Part shown: positions 21,801 through 32,970 of the stretch, one piece after another
Numbering within the stretch: position 1 is the first letter of the stretch
How the letters are laid out: the number at the start of each line of letters is the position of its first letter
Notes under the pieces: generated by a model
Database searches by the model: none
The model's input: the letters and a program-made list of their open reading frames with translations, nothing else
What the model was told of the DNA's origin: nothing
NCBI RefSeq assembly: GCF_030272615.1
Contig: NC_081412.1
Coordinates: 480,050,157 to 480,114,156 of the forward strand
Source of the DNA: Cryptomeria japonica
Lineage: Eukaryota; Streptophyta; Pinopsida; Cupressales; Cupressaceae
Length of the DNA stretch: 64,000 nucleotides
Direction of reading: 5' to 3'
Translations under genes and position numbers: made by a program

Positions 21801-22739
21801 CTTTTTTATTTTCTTTGTAGTAGGGTTATGCTACCTTATTCTCCTTTCTAAGACTTTTTAGTGGCATAAGTTTATGTTCTCTATATTTTTCTCTTGCTAA
21901 TTTGTTTCTAGAGAATAATTTCCCCAAGATCTCTTCACAATCAACTAGGAATTGCTCCTAGTGATATTTCATTTCTTCTCAAGCATACCTTCTTGTATTG
22001 AAATTCTTTTTTTTTTATACGATGTTAGGGATGGATCATAGTTTAGGGTGTATGCCTCTTCAAAGTGATGTTTCATATTTGGGGATATCTTTTTTTTTTA
22101 GAGGAAATTGTTTTTGTTATCGTTGACAAGTCTTTACCCCAAATCAAACATGATATTGTTTTCTTCTTTTGTCTCCTCTTTTCTTTCTCATACTCCTATT
22201 TACTAATTGTTCCAAATAATTTTCATTAATAGATAGTAATTTCTCTAGGCTTTTAAGGAAATCCATAAATTTTCCTTCCAATTTAATTGTAATACTTTAT
22301 AGGTCTAGTTCTATCGATAGTGTAATAGTGAACTGTAGTAGTGTTGGAGCCTCACTATTTCCACAAACCTTTGCTAATTTTTTCCTCGATACGTCATAGT
22401 TTCTTCTTTTTAGATATGTTAAAATTTATCCTACTTTTTCCAAATGGAAGGTCATTTAACTAGGAATTTTCCATTATTCTTTAATTACTTTTCCTTTTCT
22501 CTTTTTGACAACACCCACATTGGTGTGCTCACTTTTTCTCTTGTCCACATTCTCCATTCTTATACGAGTTTGTATATGATGCAGAACTTGAGCATCTTGA
22601 TGATCAAAGATTTATTTTGTAGCTCCTACTTTTCCAATTGAGATCACACATTCATATTTTGCTAGTGATACACTGATAACTTGCAATGAATCATTGCAAT
22701 ATGTATCACATTGTCTTCCTGATTGGGATTCCTATTTTT

Positions 22740-23451
22740 CAAACATTTCATTTTTGTTTATGGAGTCTCACATTTCAGATTTGGAGGACTAATTTGAGGG
22801 TTTATCTCTCTTATTTGATGATCTAGTCATGGCACAATTGTTGTCACTTCATATTTTTCTTTGAATCTTGTTCAAAAATAGTTTCTATATGTTCCTTGTT
22901 TGTCACCTTATATTGTGATTAGGCATGTACCTTTAATTGGTTTGTGAAATCTTCATCATCGAAGGACTCGATGACACATGAGTGGTTTTTCAGAGACATC
23001 GTCTTACATTTGTATTCTACTTCCTACCAATTCCCATATGGAATGGGAAGATCCCTACGTTTGTACTTGGTTTATCTTCTTCCCAAGGGGAGAATTGTTG
23101 TTTGTAGGCATTGGACTACGTCATGTCTTCTATTATTCACCATTTCTACATGATATTATATAGTGTGTGAGGCTATATAGTCTCTCTCTTTCCTTCCTAT
23201 GGGGGATCATTGGTTGCATATTCATGATGGATGTAGTTCTTGGGGGTATCATTGAATCCTTCATACACTATCCTTGATTGTATCTTTTCTCTCTTTTGGA
23301 GAGGAGTTTTGTCCCACTGAGTTTTATCCTTTTCTTCTTTTGTGACAGATTTGCATTGTACATGGGCACCTGGCATGGTCTTGTTGTTGGGACCCATTTT
23401 TTGCATCTTTGTATTAGTTTTTGTTCCTCCCTAAGTTGCACTTAAGGGGGG
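22740..23451 (+). pseudogene. 3' part of a decayed plus-strand LTR element (gypsy-type)
   Basis: This segment and 56280-56780 are copies of one repeat: both have a TTCTTCCCAAGG/CTTCCTAAGGAGAG motif, then ATTGTTGTTTG/ATGTTGTTTG and TTCTTGGGGGT near the end. It finishes in a purine run TTAAGGGGGG (23442-23451), a plausible polypurine tract. The frames are heavily disrupted. Confidence 0.4.
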
Positions 23452-23880
23452 TGTTGGTGAGAATAAGGTACCATACCTAGTGTTTTTGCTAGTTCCTAGT
23501 AGGGTTTTATTCATGTAACTTAAGTTTACTATAAGTTTCTATAAGTTTTAGTTGTCAAGATAAGATATGTTGTATATTATATTTATGATCTTTATTTGAC
23601 TCTAGTTACCCATGTCATTTAATAATTGATTGAGGTTGTTGTCTCATGATACAGGATTAAGACACATGGACCAACATTATGTCTAATCATACTACATCAC
23701 ACATTTTTTTAATAAGAAAAACAACTCATTATAATATTTTATATTCAATCAATCATTTTATGCATCCTTATTATGCAAGCTATTCTTGCCATTCTCTCTT
23801 GTGGAAGTTGTTTTGGTCTTTCATGGATTTTGGGGGTGTTGAAGAGTCATCAATCAACTACTACAAGTTGTTTATTGGAA
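23452..23880 (+). repeat. Putative 3' LTR start after a polypurine tract
   Basis: TGTTGGTGAGAATAAGG follows TTAAGGGGGG directly, the usual polypurine tract to LTR junction. No second copy of this LTR is in the window, so its right border is a guess. Confidence 0.3.
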
Positions 23881-23889
23881 TTATAAGAA

Positions 23890-26100
23890 AATAATGTAGA
23901 ACAAAAACTAAAATTATAATCAAAAGTACAGATCTAATCAGTAATAGAACATCTCCAATCTAAATTTGTACATCCAACTAATCTACTATCTTCGTAACAT
24001 TCAAAATAAAGACCATAAAAATGGTCTCTTTAAGAAACCTAAGAATCCTCTAAGTAGCATTGGGACGTGTCTTCTTAGGTTCTAACATGAACCTAAATAC
24101 CATGCTCATTATATATGTGATATCAAGTCAAGTAGTAGTTGAAAGTAGATCAAGTTTTCAATCAATGGTCTATATAAAGTGGGACTCATTTGATCAAATT
24201 CAATAAAAGTTGATAACTCGTATCTAACTTCAATAGGCGTGGCAACTAATTTGGAATCAGTCAAATGAAATCTCTATATGATATTTAAAGCATACTTTTT
24301 TTAGTACTTTTATGTTTGATCTTCATTTTGCCATACTTTTAGACCAAGAAAATTGTGCATTTATCCCAGATATATTATTTCAATTTTTGTAATCATTGTT
24401 TCTCTAAAATCTACAAATAAAGTTAAATTATTCTCAATGTAGATAAGATCACCCACATAGAAAAATAAGATAATAATATCACTATCTAAGTTCTTAATAT
24501 AAATATTGGGATCCAATTTACATTTTACTAAACCTTTTTGATGTAAGTGTAAGTAAATTCCAAAATACCATGTTCTCGGTGCCTACTTAAGACCTATAAG
24601 GCCTTCTTGAATATGTATATGTAATGTTCTTTAAAATATATTGCAAACCCTTTAGGTTATGCTACATCAATATAACCATTCAAGAAAGTACTCTTAACAT
24701 GTATTTGATAAATAATCCAACTTTAAAGAGCTATCAAAGACGATACTAGTTTTATAGTATCCCTTCATGTGATTAAAAAAAAAATCAATGTAATCAATGT
24801 CTTCTTGTTGAGTGTACCTGTTGGATATCAATCTAACCTTACACTTATCAGTGTTGCCTTCAAATCTATACTGGTTGTGTACATCCACTTTGTAGCAACA
24901 ACTTCCAAGTATCAAGACATAACTTGATCAAATCTCATGTGATATTCATTTTAATTATCATTTTCTCACCATTTATTGCTTCAACCATTCTTTTTCATGA
25001 GCTTTCTAAAAAAATAATGGGACCTTCATTTTCATGATTTGATTGTCAAGGTATAGTTCAATTTTGCATATAACTTTGTTACCAATTTCTCTAAATTTGT
25101 GTTCAACATGAGAGTTGATGAATTTTTTTTAGCAACCCTTTGATAGATATGTACCTTCTTATTCCCACATTCAAGGATTCAAGGTTTGTAGCATCAATCA
25201 AAACTATAATACATTATTCTTCCTCATTAGCTACATCAACCATAGTTTAATTTTCCTTTGGTGTGTTTAATTTCTTCCCATAATATCATATCTTTGTTTA
25301 TCACTAATTTATTACTAGATCATTCTAATTAGTGATAAACTCTTCTTCCTCATTATCTACATCAACCATAGTTTGATTTTCCTTTATTTCTTTGCCTTTA
25401 GTGTATTTAATTTCTTCACATAATATCATATCTTTGCTTATCACTAATTTCTTTCTTACTAATCATACACTTCTTATATGTTTTATTTTCAAATCCATAA
25501 CCAATGAAAATACATTTTAGGGATGTATCATTCAACTTAGACTTTTTTCTTTTGGTATGTGTGCATAGGAAACACATTCAGATACTACCAAGCAATCAAC
25601 TCATGACTTAATTTAGAACATGATTTCTTAGGAACCATTCCTTGAACTACTTTTGTAGGAATTTCATTTAGCATATAGACTATTGTAGATATTGCTTCTA
25701 ACTGAAAACTCTTATTAAAATCTTTTATTTCATCATTCTCCTTGTCATCTCAACAATGGTCTTATTATTCTAAAAAAAAAATCCTTTTGTTGTGGACTGA
25801 AAGATGTAGTGAACTCTCCTAATTCCATATTTTTCTGTAATATTCTAAAAATAGATTTGATTTGAAGATTTTGTTATGGATTGAAAGAAGTAGTGAACTC
25901 TTTTCCATTGTCTAATCTTGTTGCTTCAATGTTGTGACCACTCTATTTTTCAACCAACCTCTTAAATTCAACAAATCTATCATATATAATGTTGATTTTG
26001 TAGTCACGCAATATACCCAAGTTTTGTGTGAGAAATCATTAATTAAAATATGCTAACTTATGCAGAAAAAGTGTTTCTATGGAAAGACACAAATCCTTAT
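23890..26100 (-). pseudogene. Copia-type pol relic (integrase and reverse transcriptase)
   Basis: The minus-strand frames give recognisable copia pieces in the right order. Near 25770-25440 is an integrase C-terminal part with HIPKEKKSKLNDTS and KCIFIGYGFENKTYKKC. At 24915-24694 is the reverse transcriptase start, where KVRLISNRYTQQEDIDYIDF corresponds to the ARLVAKGYTQ block. At 24480-24100 is the RT palm with DIIILFFYVGDLIYIENN (the YVDD position reads YVGD), followed by FLGLKVWQ and a LVATPIE segment. Numerous stops and frameshifts make it a fossil. LTRs were not identified. Confidence 0.6.
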
Positions 26101-26689
26101 GAACATTTTAAAATGTTGTTTAGCTCTTCTAAATAGAACAACGAAAAACTATTTCTATATTATTTTTTATAATACAATTTTCACCCACTTATTTTCTATT
26201 TTTGATAAAAGATAATCCATCTTTTAAAAAAAAATACTAAAACTAATATGTTCATACTTTTGGAACCATATTCAACTTTCATTTATTTCACAGTTTTGCT
26301 TTGGTATAAATGAGAGGAAACGTTCTATCTCCTATTATATTTGATTTTTTTGAGCTCGAGCGGTTGGATATAAGAGTTCACCAGAAGTTGAACTCTTATA
26401 TCAACCCACACCAACATGAGCTCCATAGCAATAAACAATGAATCAGAAGAATGATTAACAGATTATCAACACAATACAAATGTGCAAGGCCCAAAACAAT
26501 ATATATTATTTAAGGAAATTTCTAAGACCCAAAACAATATATATTATTTGAGGAAATTTCGGCATACTATTTGAGAGTGGAGAATAACTTTTATGCAAAA
26601 AAGAAAAACAAAATACCATCTTCTAGCCAAATACCAGTTTTATTAAAAAAAAAAATCATTTCATCTCCTGACAACCCCATCCCAAAAAT
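26101..26689. other. AT-rich spacer left of the copia insertion
   Basis: No gene seen. It contains two near copies of a CCCAAAACAATATATATTAT segment (26491-26510 and 26528-26547) as a short tandem repeat, and the AAAAAT target site at its right end. Confidence 0.4.
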
Positions 26690-27018
26690 TGTTGAATAAT
26701 GAATTCCAACTGGCGCAGACCTTTCAATTCCTCAAATTTTCCTCTATCGGTGGTCTCTTGGCATTCTATTTTGAGGAGATTTATGATAACGTATAATTAT
26801 TATTGCTTGCTGATGTAATAAGTTGTTGGAGATGTAACTCAATGAATAGAAGTACCTAATAAACAAAGTTTTATCTTTCTTTCTTTTCCTGAGGATATAG
26901 TCATTATGGTGAACCACGTAAGTTTGATGTTTTGTGTGTATGTGTGTTGTGTTCAATTTATTTTGCATCTGTTATATATATTTGGTTATGTATTTTTTTT
27001 TCTGTGTTTTTATCAACA
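26690..27018 (+). repeat. 5' LTR of the copia element
   Basis: The sequence TGTTGAATAATG...TTTTATCAACA is 329 bp. It shares CGGTGGTCTCTTGGCATTC and ATAATTATTATTGCTTGCTG (among others) with the 3' LTR. Confidence 0.85.
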
Positions 27019-27020
27019 AT

Positions 27021-27032
27021 TGGTATCAGAGA
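27021..27032 (+). other. Primer binding site (initiator tRNA-Met)
   Basis: TGGTATCAGAGA lies two bases after the LTR. It matches the canonical TGGTATCAGAGC except at the last base. Confidence 0.8.
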
Positions 27033-27075
27033 TTGTTCAGAAGCTGAATAGGAAATTGTAAAGAAATTCCTGGAA

Positions 27076-27850
27076 GATGGAAGAGGTAATAAATGGAGAA
27101 GTGAAAAATTCTCAAGACAAAATTTCAGAATGTGGAAGATGTAAATGGAAGCGTTGCTAATTCAAAGAGACCTCTCAATCATGGTGGAAGACAAAGCAAA
27201 GATGTCGACTGTAATGGCTGATGAAGAGTGGGAGAAAATGGATAAGAAGGTAAGAGCAATGATTATCCTTTCTTTATCCAGTAATGTATTATCTATTGTT
27301 GCAATTGAGAGAATAGCGAAAGGAATGTGGGATAAGTTGTTTGATATGTATGAAATGGTTTCCACTTTAAACAAAGTTTTTCTTATGAAGAAATTGTATA
27401 ACTTGAAGATGAAGGAAGGAGGTAATATGTCAAACCATTTAAATGAATTCAAGGCTAATTAATTTTCGTGAATATAAATCTAAATGATGAAATCAAGGTT
27501 GTTTTGTTATTGTGCTCTCTACCTGATAGCTAGGAAAGACTAGTGATGGCAATCAACAATTTAGTATTTGCAAGCAAGGAAGCATATTAAAATTTGATGA
27601 TGTTGTCAAGACTCTCCTTAGTGAGGATATGAAAAGGAAGAATCAAAAAACTTCCTCATGAGATGCTTTGGTATTTGGCAATAGAGGGAGACCTAAGAAA
27701 GAGACAAAAATAACAAATAGAAGAAGATCTAAAACTAATAAGAGGTCTAAGTCTAGATGTAAAAATGCAGGTTGTTGGTTTTGTGGCAAAGAAGAACACA
27801 AAGAAAAATTGTTGGTCATCTAAGAAGGTACAAAAATACTTAAAAGGAAA
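27076..27850 (+). pseudogene. Copia gag relic with CCHC knuckle
   Basis: An ATG at 27076 opens MEEVINGEVKNSQ and stops early. The main open piece is 27145-27462 with EEWEKMDKKVRAMIILSLS and MSNHLNEFKAN, a typical copia gag (UBN2-like) core. Downstream, across frameshifts, NAGCWFCGKEEHK and NCWSSKK form a CCHC knuckle interrupted by a one-base insertion near 27805. The original protein would bind and package the element RNA. Confidence 0.65.
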
Positions 27851-30800
27851 ATGAAGTTAAAGAAGGTACAAAAATAGTTAAAAGGAAAATGAAGTTAATA
27901 CTACATATAAAGAGGATATAGGTGCAATAGTTTTGTCTACAAGTGAAACTACAACTAATGCATGGGTGTTGGATGTGTTTCTCCTCATGCAACTTCATGC
28001 TAGGAAGCTTTCAAAAATAATATCAAGAAGGTAAATTTGGTAAGGTCTACCTTGGTGACAATGAACAATGTGACATTGTTGGTAAAGATGATGTGATGTT
28101 AAATTTAAAAAATGTAAATAATTGGTTGTTGCAGGATGTGACCAAAGGAGCATAAGTAAAAGAGACATGTTCATAAGTCTAAGGGGAATCTAATTATTAT
28201 GGGACAGCTTGATGCTCAAGGATGGTCAAATACTTGAAAGGTGACCAAAGGAGCATAAGTAAAAGAGACAGCAAATTGGGCACTTTGTATGTGCTAGAGA
28301 GTCATGCTTAAGTGGGAGTTGCAATGGCGGTTGGGGATAGCTGGACATAGCTTTGGCACAAGAGACTCAGTCATATGAGCAAGAAAGGACTTGAAATTTC
28401 GCTCAAAAGGGATTAACTTCTAGGTTTGAAATATGTTGATTTAGAGTTGTGTGAGAATTGTATCTACAAAAAACAAAGGAGGATTAGATTCTTTAATAAT
28501 AGACATGACAGAAGATAAGGTCATTGGAGCTCGTGCACTCAGATGTATTTGGTCCCATGAAGGTATTCTCTATTAGTGGGTCAAACTATTTTGCTACTTT
28601 TCTTAATAATTGCACTCTTAAGGTTTGGAATTATATGTTAAATAGAAAGTCAGAAGTATTTGGCAAATTTAAAATATTCAAAGCGAGTGTTGGAAACAAA
28701 ATTGGCAAATAAATCATGTGCTTGGAAACTGATAATGGTGGAGAGTTTTTCTCTTTGGAGTATGATAACTTTTGTGCAATTGAGAGGTTGAATCGAACAA
28801 TCTTGGAGAGAGCTGAGAGTATGCTCTCTAATGCAAATTTGGGTAAAGAGTTTTGAGCAGACAGTTAATATATTGGTGTAACCGATTAACCAAGATCTAT
28901 CTTCTCAGTTAGACTTTGAGATTCTAGAGGAAAAGTGGTTGGGAAGAAGAATTTTTTACAATCACTTGCAGGATTTTTGTTGCAAGGTATTTGTTCACAT
29001 TCCTAAGGAGAAGAGAACAAAGTTGGATGTCAAATCCGAAAGATGTACTTTGTTGGCTATAGAAAAGAGCAATGCATCTATAGGTTGTGGGATCTGATTG
29101 CCAAACAACTAACTTGAAGCGGAGATGTTATCCTTAATGATAAAATAATGTGCAGTTTGTAAGAACAAAGAACACTAGCAAAGGAATATGTGCCATTGGC
29201 TAATATCACTAATGGAAATGATATATTTAAAAATCAAGTCAAAATTCACAGGCACCAACACTTGTAAGCAACTTGTAGCCCCATAAACCTCACTCACCCC
29301 CTGCAAGCTCATCCTATGTGCATGTTGTGCATGTTTGAAGCACAACATCAAGTAGGAGTTTAAATTCCATGCAGGCCCTTTCACTACTTATGCAGTCCAA
29401 TTTACAGTCTACATAGTCTCCTTTGCAGCTACTAAAATTTATTCCACAATCCGCCCCCTTCATTTGAGTGACTCCTTCTAGCACATCATGCTCTGCAGGG
29501 TCTAGTTTCTATCGTGTTGTGGGTGATGTTGGTCCCATGCAGCCTCCACCAAGTCAACCCTTGTTGCAAGTGATGAGGGAGCTAGTAGATGATAACTTCT
29601 AATTTGGCCCCCTTTACTAATTCAAATCTGCCGCCTTGCAACTTCAACACACAGAAGAACACTCCACCACAGGAAAATACACAGGTCAATGAGCAACAAT
29701 CAGTTCCTCAATTGAGGAGGTCCACTAGGGAGCATTGACCTCCTACTAAATTTGATATTTTGTCCATTATCTATAGTCTCTGATCAAGAGCCAGCCACAT
29801 TCAGAGATGCCTACACATATATAAATCGTTAGAAATGGATGTTGTTGGCAAATCACACATGGGACTTGGTCTATCTTCCACCCTATCGAAAAGCATTAAA
29901 AAATCGATGGGTGTACAGGTCAAAAGAAGGGGAGGCAAGAAGCAATACCGGGCTAGATTGACGGTGAAGGGGTATGACCAATAGAAGGTTGTAGACTTCA
30001 ATGAAATGTTTTGACATGTTATGAAGATGACTACCATCCAACCAGTCTTGGGCTTGGTAGGTGTCTGTTATCTCGAATTAGAGCAACTTGATGTTAAGAT
30101 TGTGTTTCTTCATGGTGACATAGAAGAATTATTATATATGCAGCAGCCTGAAGATTTTGAAAAAGAAAGGCATGAGAACTTATTTTGTAGATTAAGGAGA
30201 AGCTTATATGGACTCAAACAAGCTCCACAACAGCGGTATCTCAAGTTCAATTCCTTCATGGCTGAGCAACATTTCACGAGGTGTGAATCTGATACGTTTG
30301 TTTATTACAACATGTTGGACAATGGTGAGTTTGTATTATTGTTGTTATACATTTATGATATTGTTGTTATATGTTGATGATATGCTAGTGACCAATACTA
30401 GTATGAGTGTTGTTAGTAATTTGAAACAACAATTAGTTCACAAGTTTACAATGAAGGATTTGGGGGCAGCAAAGAGGAGTCAAGGCTAGACAGGAAAGAG
30501 AGATCAGATTGTCATATGAAAAATACATTGATAAGTTTTTAGACAAGTTCAATATGAAGGGTGCAAAGGCTATAGGCACACTACTTGCTGATTATTTCCA
30601 CTTGTTCTCCAAGATGTGTCCCAAGACACAAGAAGCCCAAGAGCATATGGAAGGAATTCCTTATTCATCTGTTGTTGGGAGCCTCATGTATGCAATGATA
30701 TGCACTAGACCCGACATTGCTCATGTAATTGGGGTTGTCAACAGATACATGAGCAATCTAGGTAAAAATCATTGGCAAGTTATTAAGTGGATTTTGCGAT

Positions 30801-31300
30801 ATTTGAAAGGCACTTCTAACTATGTTTTGTGCTTCGGAGGAAAAGATGCACAACTACAAGGTTTCATCGATTTCGATAGGGCCGGTGATTTGAACAAATG
30901 GAGATGAACTACTATTTATATTTTTTCATTTGCTGGGGCAACATGTGGTTGCACTCTTAGCTACCGAAACTGAATACATTGCTCTCCTTGAAGGTGCCAA
31001 GGAGATGGTATGGTTGCAACATTTTATAGGTGAATTGAGATGCAAATATGTTTTTACTCTCTTTTGTGATATCAACAATACTATTCATTTGGCCACGAAT
31101 GCAACATTTCACAATCGAACAAAGCATATTGAGCTGAGGTATCATTTCATCTGGAGTATTCTTGACGAGGGCAAACTGAAAGTCGAAAAGATACATACAT
31201 ACATCTAGTTGATGCACTGACAAAGATTGTCTCAAGGGAGAAGCTCAAGTTGGGAGAAGCTCAAGTTTTGTAAGGTTTGTCTTGGCATTGTCAAAATGTG
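27851..31300 (+). pseudogene. Copia pol relic (protease, integrase, RT, RNase H)
   Basis: Fragments appear in order. A protease start (AWVLDV...SPHATS, near 27960) has lost the D-S-G triad. A GAG-pre-integrase piece LWHKRLSHMSKKGLE lies near 28360. Integrase ELVHSDVFGPM is at 28527 and LETDNGGEFFSLEYDNF near 28720. RT appears as DVKIVFLHGDIEELLYMQQP at about 30085-30145, CRLRRSLYGLKQAPQQRYLK near 30190-30245 and YVDDM at 30370-30384, preceded by a frameshift. GSLMYAMICTRPDIAHVIG lies at about 30680-30735. RNase H has LATETEYIALLEGAKE near 30957. Stops and frameshifts occur throughout, so no functional polyprotein is possible. Confidence 0.8.
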
Positions 31301-31367
31301 GCAATATGCCTGGAAAAGTGGGGGAACATCTCTAAGTGACATTCTTTGCAGCAGTGGTAGGCCTTCA

Positions 31368-31387
31368 AGTGGGAGATAGTGGGAGAT
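31368..31387 (+). other. Polypurine tract of the copia element
   Basis: AGTGGGAGATAGTGGGAGAT, a direct repeat of a ten-base purine-rich unit, abuts the 3' LTR. Confidence 0.7.
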
Positions 31388-31684
31388 TGTTGGATAACAA
31401 AGTCCAACAGATGCAAACCTTCCACTCCTCAGCTTTCACTCTATTGGTGGTCTCTTGGCATTCCATTTTGACGAGACTTTCAAACACAAAAACATATGTG
31501 GATAATGTATAATTATTATTGCTTGCTGATGTAGATGTAACTGGATGAACATAAGTATTAAACAGAGTTTCACCCTGCTTTTCCCGTGGATGCAGCCATT
31601 ACAGTGAACCACATAAATTGAGCGATTTGTGTGTATGTGTGTTGCGTTTATTTTGCATCTGTTATATCTGCACTTTTATCAACA
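31388..31684 (+). repeat. 3' LTR of the copia element
   Basis: The sequence TGTTGGATAACAAAG...TTTTATCAACA is 297 bp, preceded by the purine tract AGTGGGAGATAGTGGGAGAT and followed by the AAAAAT duplication. Confidence 0.85.
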
Positions 31685-31690
31685 AAAAAT

Positions 31691-32970
31691 TGCTGTTACA
31701 TAGATTAGCACTTATTATATGTTATCATTTCAATTTGGCAAGAAAACTGCTCAAATCTCTCTACATAAATTGGAAAGGTCCAAGTCCCTACTGCAACTAA
31801 TAGCTTAAATTCCTATAATAAAAAGAAGACTCCTCATTTTCAGGTATACTTAACATATTTTAAAAAGATATGAACTCCATGGAACACCGGGCACAGTGAA
31901 AATAGCAGCTGCAACCATCCCTTCCATGGAACCCCACTGTAAATCTCTAGTTATTTATAACTCTTTCTCGTTAGAATTTTTATATACAGGAAGAGAATGT
32001 GACCTTGTTCAGAGTACTAATTAATTGTTATATAATTCATAAAGGGATACCAAATCCCCAAGATAAGATGCTAAGATTCACATATTAAGTGGTTATTTCT
32101 CCAGAAATAAAATATTAATCCTGGCGTATGGAACCCCACTTTTCCTGATTGTATACTTACGACAGTTCACCATTTTCATAACTTTCATAATTCTTTTTGA
32201 TATCTGAAGCAAAGATTTCTTAGTGTGGTAATTTGTAAATGCTTTCATAGCAAAATTTGATCCCCCTTTGCTGATTGCAGTGGCAATTTATTTACATCTG
32301 TAAACAACGTCCAGTTCTGAGTTTATCTCTTGCAATTCATTGCATTTTAAGATGATACTGTACACTTTTCCTGATTGTATACTTAGGACAGATCACCATT
32401 TTCATAACTCCCATTATTCTTTTTGATATCTGGAGTAATGATTTCTTAATGTTGTAATTTGTAAATGCTTTCATAGCAAAATCTGATCTCCCTTGTAGTG
32501 GCAATCTATTTACATCTGAAAACAACATACAGTTCTGAGTTTAGCTCTTGCAATTTATTGCATTTTAAGCCAAATGTTCTTGATGATACTGTATGTTTTT
32601 TATTAAAGCAAGCAGGGATTTTTAAAGGGCCCAGACCCTCGTACATGAAGAAAGATTAAGCAATAAGCATAGGAAGACAACAAAGGGCAACCAAAGGAAC
32701 AACAAAGACACTACAAAAAACAGGACATGAAGATGCTTTGGGAAGAGGAAAATAGAGTGAGGGAAAAGGGCACTTGATCCTTCTTTCTGAGAACAAATTG
32801 AAAAGTTAATTTGTTGAAAATATCCATTTTCATGGATGAGATCAAGAAATGATTTACATCAAAGGCGTATTATACCCAAGATTAGATACCCTTCAAGATT
32901 ACAGAAATGGGAAAGGTGTTCCAAAAACTTCTAAGTGAAGGGTGTCCCATTTTCTGCAAATGAGATTGCT
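31691..32970. other. Intergenic sequence downstream of HAD gene 1
   Basis: No supported gene. It holds a tandem duplication at 32141-32580 and otherwise unremarkable AT-rich sequence up to the stop codon of the minus-strand HAD gene. The 3' untranslated region of that gene probably lies within the last few hundred bases. Confidence 0.5.
32141..32580. repeat. Tandem duplication, unit about 226 bp
   Basis: Both units start TTTCCTGATTGTATACTTA (32141 and 32367) and run through GTAAATGCTTTCATAGCAAA to a CATTTTAAG end. The copies differ by substitutions and small indels. No coding potential. Confidence 0.85.

Larger units (their letters stand above)
26690..31684 (+). mobile_element. Copia LTR retrotransposon, full-length but inactivated
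   Basis: The left LTR is 26690-27018 and the right LTR is 31388-31684. Both sides are flanked by AAAAAT (26684-26689 and 31685-31690), a target-site duplication. A primer binding site (27021) and a purine tract (31368-31387) are in place. Gag, protease, integrase, reverse transcriptase and RNase H follow in copia order but are broken by stops and frameshifts. The two LTRs differ in length and at many bases, so this insertion is clearly older than the gag-only element at 3394-11211. Confidence 0.88.
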